Assembly: GCA_910586835.1 (NCBI GenBank)
Contig: CAJUJU010000090.1
Coordinates: 1-6,551 of the forward strand
Direction of reading: 5' to 3'
DNA length: 6,551 nt
Origin: an uncultured Acetatifactor sp.
GTDB taxonomy: Bacteria; Bacillota; Clostridia; Lachnospirales; Lachnospiraceae
The notes under the pieces were generated by a model, which ran no database searches, was not told the origin of the DNA, and worked only from the letters and a program-made list of their open reading frames with translations. The translations under genes were made by a program, and so were the position numbers. Shown here one piece after another: positions 1-5,404 of the stretch (positions are counted from its first letter, which is position 1; each line of letters begins with the position of its first letter).

Positions 1-22
1 TAATCACAGACTTTGCAGGTAT

Positions 23-744
23 TTAATAAATCTGAGTTTCACGGATTAAGGTATAGTTATAAAAAATCAGGTCGATAAAATAGTCCTGTCCATCCAATGT
101 AAACCGTTTCTGACGCGCCACGAATGAAAAACCGCGTCCAAGCTCTAAAAGGAAGTGCTGAAGATGGTCGATCAAGGCTTGCTCCAATTCGCCCTCATAC
201 ACATGGGTGTCCGGTTGAATCTGCAAAAACTCCATCACATAGGGGTCCTTGATTATTTTTTCATATTCCGGTTTTGGCTCGGTAGTCTGGATTTCTTTTG
301 CTACAAGCGATTTATCCTGGCTGGCTAAAATGCGTTGGTAGTACATTGTATTGATCTGCCGTTCCAGTTGCCGGACACTCCACGCAGATTTTGCACATTC
401 TTCTGTATAAAAAGTCCTTGCCGATAATGGGACCAACTCAATTCGGCACACAGTGTGTGCCGAATCGGAAACAAGCAATAAAACTGACGCATCGCCCGAA
501 GATTACGGACGGTAAAACCCTTTCCAAACTCAACAGTCAACTGTTCAGATAAATAATCCAGAAGTTTTTTCCCATACTCGGCCCGGTCATTTTCTCCACA
601 CGCTTTATAAATTTGTTCGCCTATTTCCCAATAGGTGATTACCATTGTGGAATTTACCGCCGCGCTTAAACGGTGCTGCGCGGAAACAATCGAATTGCGG
701 ATAGAATGATAGGTCTGTTCCGCATTTTGGTTAATCTGCAAATG
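23..744 (-). pseudogene. Broken DUF1016/YhcG-family PDDEXK nuclease remnant
   Basis: This is a decayed member of the DUF1016 (YhcG-like) family, whose intact members are about 330-370 residues with an N-terminal DUF1016_N domain and a C-terminal PDDEXK nuclease domain; they occur in mobile elements and defence loci. The N-terminal half reads from 744 (AVNSTMVITYWEIGEQIY, GKGFTVRNLRAMRQFY, LSWSHYR). Near 421-425 the family pattern jumps from HYR straight to ARTFYTEE in another frame, so roughly 25-30 bases are missing. The second half continues to about 54 (SAWSVRQLERQINTMYYQR, EYEKIIKDPYVMEFL, EQALIDHLQHFLLELGRGF, DYFIDLIFYN). The protein then leaves the family pattern and stops at 23-25, just before the strand carrying the (D/E)xK catalytic residues. 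It has no start codon or ribosome site of its own, because its 5' end is fused to an abiEi remnant. It is almost certainly non-functional. The family call is from remembered conserved segments. Confidence 0.85.
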
Positions 745-1085
745 TTTTATGGTGTAGACTGAAACCCCGTCCTCTTTCAATCTGGTAGTGCTGTATCCCC
801 GTTTGACGGTAATGGAATAGGGGGAAGGCTTCCGGTCGGTCAGATCATGGAAAACAGCGCCGTTTCATAGAAAAAAACCTGGCTGCATCGTAAATGGAGC
901 AGGTACATCCCATCGCCCCAGACATCCGGCGATACATAAACCCCATGTGCCGCCTATTCCAATTCTTTTTTCCTCACATAACTGTAAAAAACGGATTTGG
1001 AAATCCCCCGTTTCACCGCCTCCGATGTTTGGAGTATGCCGCACTGTCCCTCTAAAATTGTGTCCAGCTGTTCAAACTGTGTCAT
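745..1085 (-). pseudogene. Broken AbiEi-type antitoxin remnant (type IV toxin-antitoxin)
   Basis: This is a remnant of an AbiEi-family antitoxin/transcriptional regulator. Intact AbiEi proteins have an N-terminal winged-helix domain and repress an operon shared with the nucleotidyltransferase toxin AbiEii. The reading starts with ATG at 1083-1085 (MTQFEQLDTILEG, then SEAVKRGISKSVFYSYV, the winged-helix part). TAG at 954-956 interrupts it after 43 codons. The same frame continues as AAHGVYVSPDVWGDGMYLLH and then ETALF. At the run of four A (851-854, plus strand) the frame shifts: the family pattern expects ALFFHDLTDR, and FHDLTDRKPSPYSITVKRGY continues in the next frame, as if one base were lost. 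It runs on through TTRLKEDGVSVYTIK to 745 and is then joined in frame to the DUF1016 remnant. The C-terminal half is missing and no toxin partner is visible. There is no clear Shine-Dalgarno site before 1085, which suggests a deletion just upstream. Confidence 0.8.
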
Positions 1086-1089
1086 GCTG

Positions 1090-1370
1090 TCAAACGATGG
1101 CGTTCAGGTCAGGGCGTACCATGCGGCTGTTTTCCCGATAATACACCACACCGTCCACAACGGTGTAGGAATAGTTTTTTACATCAGGGGCAGCAGGGAT
1201 ATAATGTCGGATACCACTTCCGTTCCGGCATTGGCACGAAACGCATTGTTGGGCAGACGGATCGAACCTAACAGCTCCGCCCGCTGTGCCAGATACCGGC
1301 GCACCGTAGAATCTTTGGAATCTATCGTGTAGTGGCTGGTGACAAAGGCTACTACGCCACCCTCATTTCT
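1090..1370 (-). pseudogene. Scar of ICE-type SNF2 helicase/N6-adenine methylase
   Basis: Two short pieces of one very large protein are joined here. The first piece (about 1370 to 1205) reads NEGGVVAFVTSHYTIDSK, then VRRYLAQRAELLGSIRLPNN and AFRANAGTEVVSDII. This is the segment following the catalytic motif of the N6-adenine methyltransferase domain in the giant helicase/methylase proteins of Firmicutes conjugative elements. After a join near 1198-1205 the frame changes and the second piece reads IPAAPDVK, then NYSYTVVDGVVYYRENSRM and VRPDLNA, a segment that lies well downstream in intact homologues. It stops at TGA 1090-1092, five bases before the abiEi start. Probably about 100 codons are missing at the join, and nearly all of the usual 2000-plus residues are gone on both sides. 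It cannot encode a working enzyme. The assignment rests on recognised conserved strings. Confidence 0.75.
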
Positions 1371-1396
1371 AATTCGTTGTGGTTGCTTCTGGAAAT

Positions 1397-1437
1397 AAAA
1401 AAGCGCCACTTCATAAATTGTGAAGTGATGGCTTTTT
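1397..1437. terminator. Hairpin flanked by T runs in both directions
   Basis: CACTTCA (1407-1413) and TGAAGTG (1421-1427) form a 7-bp stem with a 7-base loop. An alternative GCC/GGC extension needs a 3-base bulge. On the plus strand the stem is followed closely by TTTTT (1433-1437), and on the minus strand by TTTTTT (1402-1397), so it could act as an intrinsic terminator in either direction. It lies just upstream of the helicase/methylase scar and downstream of the broken small ORF, in sequence probably brought in by the mobile element. Confidence 0.5.
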
Positions 1438-1468
1438 CTGATTCCGGAATACAGTTCCCCAGAAACGC

Positions 1469-1494
1469 AAAAACCCCCAGCAAAAAATGCTGAG
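1469..1494 (-). terminator. Weak minus-strand terminator candidate
   Basis: On the minus strand, CTCAGCA (1494-1488) can pair with TGCTGGG (1482-1476), a 7-bp stem with one G-U pair. The stem is followed by GG and five T (1473-1469). It sits about 50 bases after the end of the broken small ORF at 1544-1668 and could have terminated that short transcript. Confidence 0.45.
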
Positions 1495-1543
1495 TGCTTG
1501 GCGATAAACTTATTTACTTTTGTTCAAATTAGGTTAAATTCTG

Positions 1544-1668
1544 TTAAACCATTTCATAAAAATTTCTTTGTTCTTCCGTTTCGGCCTCCAATACAAGCTG
1601 TAAAGTATCTTCCGGCTGCAGTTTTTTATATCTTCATAGATTTTTTTATACTTTCTAACAGCACACAT
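1544..1668 (-). pseudogene. Frameshifted small ORF, family not named
   Basis: ATG at 1666-1668 has GGAG eight bases upstream and begins MCAVRKYKKIYEDIKN. In a second frame, reading LQPEDTLQLVLEAETEEQRN then FYEMV, the sequence continues from 1621 to a TAA at 1544-1546. The two frames would join smoothly (IYEDIKKLQPEDT) if one A were restored to the run of six A near 1622-1627, so this looks like a small acidic/helical protein disabled by a one-base deletion. In my memory the C-terminal style (EAETEEQ..FY) resembles small accessory proteins of Firmicutes conjugative elements, but I cannot name a family. Its 3' end may also be shortened. A convincing promoter (1704-1732) lies directly upstream. 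It could alternatively be chance coding-like sequence. Confidence 0.4.
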
Positions 1669-1703
1669 AACAGCAACTCCATAGTTCGTATTACACTAAA
1701 TTT

Positions 1704-1732
1704 ATTATACCCCTATTCCCCTGAAAAGTTAA
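1704..1732 (-). promoter_or_regulatory. Promoter just past the rpsI terminator
   Basis: On the minus strand, TTAACT (1732-1727; four of six match the -35 consensus) and a perfect TATAAT (1709-1704) are separated by 17 bases. The start point would be near 1697, about 30 bases before the ATG of the frameshifted small ORF at 1668. The -35 element begins only three bases after the T run of the rpsI terminator. Confidence 0.6.
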
Positions 1733-1734
1733 GA

Positions 1735-1762
1735 TAAAAACTCCGCAGGAAAACCTGCGGAG
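1735..1762 (-). terminator. Intrinsic terminator of the rplM-rpsI operon
   Basis: On the minus strand CTCCGCAGG (1762-1754) and CCTGCGGAG (1749-1741) form a perfect 9-bp stem around a TTTT loop, followed at once by five T and A (1740-1735). It lies about 58 bases after the rpsI stop codon, matches a classic Rho-independent terminator, and should end the ribosomal protein transcript. Confidence 0.93.
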
Positions 1763-1820
1763 TCCATATTCTTGAATCTGTATAATTTCTCTGCTTATCT
1801 CAAGAGAAAATTCCACAGAA

Positions 1821-2216
1821 TTATCTCTTTGAGAACTGAGGCGCACGTCTTGCTGCCTTCAGACCGTACTTCTTTCTCTCCTTCATACGAGGATCTCTGG
1901 TCAGGAATCCTGCCTTCTTCAGAACAGGTCTGTAATCAACGTCTGCCTGAATCAGCGCTCTTGCAATACCATGTCTTACAGCGCCTGCCTGGCCGGTATA
2001 ACCACCGCCCTTGACATTCACGATCACATCAAACTTATCAGCCGTTCCGGTGAGAGTCATGGGCTGACGAACGATAACCTTCAGAGTCTCCAGTCCAAAG
2101 TACTCATCCATGCTTCTCTTATTAATGGTAACATCGCCTTTTCCGGGAACCAGATATACCCTTGCGATGGATTTCTTTCTTCTGCCTGTACCGTAGTACC
2201 TTTCAGTCTTAGCCAT
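1821..2216 (-). CDS. rpsI: 30S ribosomal protein S9
   Basis: Ribosomal protein S9 of the small subunit; its C-terminal tail reaches toward the P-site tRNA in the decoding region. The protein is 131 residues, the usual length for Firmicutes, and is complete. Family landmarks are YYGTGRRKKSIARVYLVPGKG near the N-terminus (residues about 7-27), the GGGYTGQAGAVRHGIARAL core (about 71-89) and the basic C-terminus ending in FSKR, the conserved tail that contacts tRNA. The start ATG at 2214-2216 is preceded by AGGAGG ten bases upstream. The gene lies 21 bases after rplM, the nearly universal rplM-rpsI pairing, so both are co-transcribed from the promoter at 2863-2891, and the perfect hairpin at 1735-1762 ends the unit. 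Nothing is unusual about it. Confidence 0.98.
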   Translation of the reverse strand: MAKTERYYGTGRRKKSIARVYLVPGKGDVTINKRSMDEYFGLETLKVIVRQPMTLTGTADKFDVIVNVKGGGYTGQAGAVRHGIARALIQADVDYRPVLKKAGFLTRDPRMKERKKYGLKAARRAPQFSKR

Positions 2217-2237
2217 GATATATTCTCCTCCTATCCT

Positions 2238-2666
2238 TTAGAATGTCAGCGCTTCAGGCTTCTGAGCCGCATGCTTGTGGTCAGGTCCTGCGTATACGAA
2301 AAGCTTCTTATACATCTGTCTTCCTAAAGGTCCCTTGGGAAGCATGCCCTTAACTGCCAGCTCGACAACTTCCTCAGGCTTTTTGTTCAGTTTTTCTCTC
2401 AATGTGGTTTCTTTCATGCCGCCCACATACTCGGAGTGGCGATAATAAATCTTCTGATCCAGCTTCTTGCCGGTAACGCTGATCTTCTCCGCATTGACGA
2501 TGATCACATAATCACCGGTATCAATGTGAGGCGTAAAAACGGGCTTGTTTTTTCCTCTCAAAACCTTGGCAACCTCGGATGCAAGGCGTCCAAGGGTCAT
2601 ATCGGTAGCGTCTACCACATACCACTTTCTGTCTATGGTAGCAGGACTTGCCATAAATGTCTTCAT
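2238..2666 (-). CDS. rplM: 50S ribosomal protein L13
   Basis: Ribosomal protein L13, an early-assembly protein of the large subunit that binds 23S rRNA. At 142 residues it is the normal bacterial length. Conserved elements visible in order are WYVVDATDMTLGRLASEVAK (residues 14-33), LRGKNKPVFTPHIDTGDYV (about 36-54), VNAEKISVTGKK (about 57-68), KIYYRHSEYVGG (about 71-82), VKGMLPKGPLGRQMYKKL (about 104-121) and VYAGPDHKHAAQKPEAL near the C-terminus. The ATG at 2664-2666 is preceded by GGAGG with about eight bases of spacing. The gene has its own consensus promoter and a leader of roughly 190 nt in the gap after truA. L13 often regulates its own synthesis through its leader mRNA; whether that applies here is inference. 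Confidence 0.98.
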   Translation of the reverse strand: MKTFMASPATIDRKWYVVDATDMTLGRLASEVAKVLRGKNKPVFTPHIDTGDYVIIVNAEKISVTGKKLDQKIYYRHSEYVGGMKETTLREKLNKKPEEVVELAVKGMLPKGPLGRQMYKKLFVYAGPDHKHAAQKPEALTF

Positions 2667-2856
2667 GATATTCCCTCCATATTACTCTCTACTTTTGTAC
2701 CGGATCAGTTTCAGCAGCTCCGGATTTTCTGTTCTGTCTCTGACTGGGTCCGCAGATGTCCGGCTGCGGCCACAACCTCCTCAGAACGGGTTGTTTTCTA
2801 TCTGTCAACGCCTGACCGGGGCTTTGGTCTCAGCGCATAGAAACTCTGTCACACAT
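2667..2856 (-). promoter_or_regulatory. Long, hairpin-rich rplM leader (candidate L13 leader)
   Basis: From the predicted start point (about 2856) to the rplM ATG there are about 190 nt of apparently non-coding leader. On the minus strand several local hairpins can form: ACAACC with GGTTGT around an 11-base loop (2795-2773), CCGCAG with CTGCGG around an 8-base loop (2770-2751), and CCGGA with TCCGG (about 2724-2700) shortly before the ribosome site. Firmicutes L13 leader RNAs are known autoregulatory elements. I see structure in the right place but cannot confirm a match to the known consensus. Confidence 0.45.
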
Positions 2857-2862
2857 CTACAA

Positions 2863-2891
2863 ATTATATTATACTGTTTTGCGCATGTCAA
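2863..2891 (-). promoter_or_regulatory. Consensus sigma-A promoter for rplM-rpsI
   Basis: On the minus strand a perfect TTGACA (2891-2886) and a perfect TATAAT (2868-2863) are separated by exactly 17 bases, an exact match to the vegetative consensus. It begins eight bases after the truA stop codon. A second overlapping TATAAT lies five bases closer to the -35. It should give strong expression of L13 and S9 independent of any read-through from truA. Confidence 0.88.
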
Positions 2892-2899
2892 GATGATTT

Positions 2900-3637
2900 T
2901 TACAAAAACTCGTACTTCATCAGCGTCAGGCCACAGGCCGGAGCAGTAGGCCCCGCAGCCCCTCTCTCTCTCGCCGCCAGTACCTGTTCCATGGACTCCG
3001 GTGTGCGCTTTCCCATGCCCACCTCCAGCAGAGTTCCCGCAATAATCCGCACCATGTTGTAAAGGAAACCGGACCCGCACACCCGGATCACCAGGTCTGC
3101 CCCCTGCTCCTCCACCTCCGCGGAGAAGATGGTGCGCACCGTACTCTCCACCTGCGCGCCGGTCTGACAGAAGCTTCTGAAATCATGCTCTCCCTCCAGA
3201 CAGCCTGCCGCCCGACGCATGTTTTGCACATCAAGCCCGCGATAGGTATGATACGAGTACAGCCTTTTTACCGGCATGGGAAACTCTCCCCTGTAGATCC
3301 GGTATTCATAGGTCTTACGGCTGGCGCATCGCCTGGGATGCCAATCCCCGGCAACCTCCTCCGATTTCTGAATCCTGATGTCCTCCGGCAGCCGCTGGTT
3401 CAACGCATAGGAGAATTTTTCCGCCGGAATGGGGCTGTCCGTGTCAAATACGGCCACATTGCCCAGCGCGTGAACACCGGAATCCGTTCTGCTTGCGCCG
3501 ATCACCGCCACGGGAGCTCCCAGCAGTTCCGTCAGACATCTGTTCAGCTCTTCCTCTATCGTCACCCCGTTGTCCTGAAGCTGCCAGCCATGATAATTGG
3601 TGCCATCATAGGCAACGGTCAGTCTCACACGCTTCAT
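2900..3637 (-). CDS. truA: tRNA pseudouridine(38-40) synthase TruA
   Basis: TruA converts uridines 38, 39 and 40 in the anticodon stem-loop of many tRNAs to pseudouridine in the cytoplasm. The chosen product is 245 residues, the family norm. It opens with the strand MKRVRLTVAYDGTNYHGWQ and carries the catalytic aspartate in GASRTDSGVHALG (D52 by my count). Further family landmarks are RRCASRKTYEYRIY (about residues 102-115), EGEHDFRSFC (about 148-157) and GSGFLYNMVRIIAGTLLEVG near the C-terminus. The frame is open upstream to 3763, but that part lies inside ecfT. The ATG at 3635-3637 overlaps the ecfT stop as ATGA and has AAAGGTGA just before it, so translation is probably coupled to ecfT. 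No terminator follows; the rplM promoter starts within ten bases of the stop codon. The ECF-truA-rplM-rpsI order is common in Firmicutes. Confidence 0.97.
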   Translation of the reverse strand: MKRVRLTVAYDGTNYHGWQLQDNGVTIEEELNRCLTELLGAPVAVIGASRTDSGVHALGNVAVFDTDSPIPAEKFSYALNQRLPEDIRIQKSEEVAGDWHPRRCASRKTYEYRIYRGEFPMPVKRLYSYHTYRGLDVQNMRRAAGCLEGEHDFRSFCQTGAQVESTVRTIFSAEVEEQGADLVIRVCGSGFLYNMVRIIAGTLLEVGMGKRTPESMEQVLAARERGAAGPTAPACGLTLMKYEFL

Positions 3638-4437
3638 CGGATCACCTTTCCCGCACAGATACTCACCGCCAGATACCCAAAAATACAAAGGTAAGCCAGC
3701 CTGTCGCGCTTCTGATAGGTCAGGGGCTTCATCTTTGTCCGGCCTTCGCCGCCCCGGTAACACCGCGCCTCCATGGCCATTGCCAGATCATTTGCCCGGC
3801 GAAACGCGGAAATGAACAGCGGCACCAGCAGAGGAACCAGCGCCTTGGCCCGGTGAATCAGATTTCCGCTCTCGAAATCCGCGCCTCTGGCGATCTGTGC
3901 CTTCATAATTTTGTCCGTCTCCTCCAGCAGAATTGGAATAAAACGCAGGGCGATAGACATCATCATGGCAACCTCATGCACCGGTACACGAAACAGCTTC
4001 AAGGGGCGCAGTCCCTTCTCCATACCGTCGGTGAGGTTGCTGGGCGTGGTCGTCAGCGTCATGATGGAGGAGCCAACAATCAACAGAGCCAGTCTGACCG
4101 CTATATTGACCGCCGTCCGCACCCCCTCCATGGTAATGGTCAGCTTCCAGAAGGACACCAGTTCTTCCCCCGGCGTGAGAAACAGATTGAAAACCACGGT
4201 GATCAACAGCAGAAAGGCAATCGCCTTCATCCCTTTGACCATAAAACGAAAGGGTACATGGGACAGCCGGATCACCAGAGCAAGAAACACTGCCGCAATC
4301 AGGTATCCCGCCGGATGGCTGAAAAAAAATAACGATATAATAAATAACAGAGTACCCGCAAGCTTCACCCTGGGGTCCAACCTGTGAATCACCGACTCCG
4401 TCTGATAATATTGTCCTAAGGTTATGTCTCTAAGCAT
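3634..4437 (-). CDS. ecfT: ECF transporter transmembrane component EcfT
   Basis: Transmembrane scaffold of an energy-coupling factor transporter; it links the two ATPases EcfA1 and EcfA2 to interchangeable substrate-binding S proteins for vitamins or metals. With the ATG at 4435-4437 the product is 267 residues, a normal length. The N-terminus HRLDPRVKLAGTLL is a family hallmark. Several hydrophobic membrane segments follow (for example LAGTLLFIISLFFF, YLIAAVFLALVI, AIAFLLLITVVFNLFL and VRLALLIVGSSIM). Two cytoplasmic coupling motifs that contact the ATPases are visible: AQIARGADF and MEARCYRGGEGRT. I preferred the ATG over a TTG four codons upstream because AGGAG falls just before the ATG and would lie inside the gene with the TTG start. 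The gene overlaps ecfA2 by 8 bases and truA by 4, indicating one tightly coupled transcript. Confidence 0.95.
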   Translation of the reverse strand: MLRDITLGQYYQTESVIHRLDPRVKLAGTLLFIISLFFFSHPAGYLIAAVFLALVIRLSHVPFRFMVKGMKAIAFLLLITVVFNLFLTPGEELVSFWKLTITMEGVRTAVNIAVRLALLIVGSSIMTLTTTPSNLTDGMEKGLRPLKLFRVPVHEVAMMMSIALRFIPILLEETDKIMKAQIARGADFESGNLIHRAKALVPLLVPLFISAFRRANDLAMAMEARCYRGGEGRTKMKPLTYQKRDRLAYLCIFGYLAVSICAGKVIR

Positions 4438-5308
4438 CGTTCTCCTCAATCAGTGTATTTTTACCCGCCAGCACATTTACAATAGAAGACGCCGCCTCTT
4501 CGATGGTGGTGGCGTCCACATCCACCTCCAGGCCTCTTTCCCACAGTTCATGCAGAATGTATGTTACCTGAGGTGCCGCAAGCCCGACATCCTCCAGCTC
4601 ACGCCAGTGCCGGAATACTTCTTTGGGCACATCGTCATACATGACCCGTCCTTTGTTCATGACAATAAGCCTGTCAACATATTCCGCCACATCTTCCATA
4701 CTGTGGGAAACCAGAATCACCGTCATCCCCGTCTCCTTCCGAAGGCGGCTGATCTGTCCCAGAATCTCATCCCTCCCCTTGGGATCCAGTCCAGCGGTAG
4801 GCTCATCCAGAATCAATACCTCCGGCTTCATGGCCAGCACGCCTGCGATGGCGGCCCTTCTCTTCTGTCCCCCGGAAAGCTCGAAGGGCGACTGATAAAA
4901 CAGTTCGTCCGGCATTCCCACCTTTCTCAGGGCGTCATAGGCTCTAAGCTCCACCTCTTTTTTCTCCAGTCCCAGGTTCTTCGGCCCGAAACAGACATCC
5001 GAAAACACATCTATCTCAAACAGCTGATGCTCCGGATACTGAAACACCAGTCCCACCTTGCTGCGCAGCTTTTTTCTGTCAAAGTCCTTTTCACAGATAT
5101 CCTCTCCGTTATAATAAATACACCCTGATGTGGCTTTGATCAGACCGTTCAAATGCTGCACCAGTGTGGATTTTCCGGAGCCGGTGTGGCCTATGATCCC
5201 GATAAACTGCCCGTCGGGAATCTGAAGGCACACGTCGTCCAGCGCCCTGACCGCAAGGGGCGTTCCCTCGCCATATACATAACTCACATGATCCAGAATA
5301 ATCGACAT
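4430..5308 (-). CDS. ecfA2: ECF transporter ATP-binding protein EcfA2
   Basis: Second ATPase of the energy-coupling factor module; it pairs with EcfA1 to power uptake through EcfT and an S component at the inner face of the membrane. The product is 292 residues, typical of EcfA2. ABC ATPase motifs are complete: Walker A GHTGSGKST (40-48), Q-loop VFQYPEHQLF (Q90), signature LSGGQKRR (144-151), Walker B VLILDEP (164-170) with a D-loop GLDP, and the switch histidine in LVSHSM (H202). The FQYPEHQLFE form of the Q-loop and the TVFEDV-like segment VFSDVCFGP are characteristic of ECF ATPases. The C-terminal extension of about 70 residues also fits the family. The ATG at 5306-5308 has only a weak AGAGGG upstream. 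A 96-base gap separates it from ecfA1, unlike the overlaps further down. Confidence 0.96.
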   Translation of the reverse strand: MSIILDHVSYVYGEGTPLAVRALDDVCLQIPDGQFIGIIGHTGSGKSTLVQHLNGLIKATSGCIYYNGEDICEKDFDRKKLRSKVGLVFQYPEHQLFEIDVFSDVCFGPKNLGLEKKEVELRAYDALRKVGMPDELFYQSPFELSGGQKRRAAIAGVLAMKPEVLILDEPTAGLDPKGRDEILGQISRLRKETGMTVILVSHSMEDVAEYVDRLIVMNKGRVMYDDVPKEVFRHWRELEDVGLAAPQVTYILHELWERGLEVDVDATTIEEAASSIVNVLAGKNTLIEENDA

Positions 5309-5404
5309 ATCTTTTTATACCCTCTGCCCCTATCCAAACGGGCATTCATCCAAACTTTTCTCCGGTTTCGTCCCCTGTGTCCCGGAAGGTTTTACCTGGA
5401 AGCA
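5309..5404 (-). other. ecfA1-ecfA2 spacer with a short direct repeat
   Basis: This 96-base non-coding gap holds a short direct repeat (plus strand ATCCAAAC at 5332-5339 and 5348-5355, 16 bases apart). A CCGG pair could form a small hairpin. I see no convincing promoter or terminator, so the two ATPase genes probably share one transcript. Confidence 0.35.

Noticed and set aside
23..1085. A functional novel AbiEi-nuclease fusion defence protein
   Set aside because: A stop codon, a one-base shift, an internal deletion and loss of the catalytic end make a working product very unlikely.
1441..1450. Perfect palindrome ATTCCGGAAT as an operator or attachment site
   Set aside because: A 10-base palindrome is expected by chance in a region this size, and no second copy or neighbouring integrase was seen.
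1..1740. CRISPR array, tRNA gene or intact insertion sequence in the decayed region
   Set aside because: I saw no regularly spaced repeats, no tRNA-like cloverleaf, no transposase motifs and no terminal inverted repeats. The recognisable content is explained by gene remnants.
2795..2815. A second TTGACA on the minus strand (about 2811-2806) as another rplM promoter
   Set aside because: No acceptable -10 element occurs at 16-18 bases downstream.
3638..3763. Longer truA with 42 extra N-terminal residues
   Set aside because: The extension lies wholly inside ecfT, is not family-like, and the internal ATG has a good ribosome site and the typical MKRVRLTVAYDGT start.
3493..4332. Long plus-strand open frame of 279 codons opposite ecfT/truA
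   Set aside because: It lies antisense to two confidently identified genes. Its product is rich in His, Gln and Arg, with no recognisable domain, as expected for a shadow frame.
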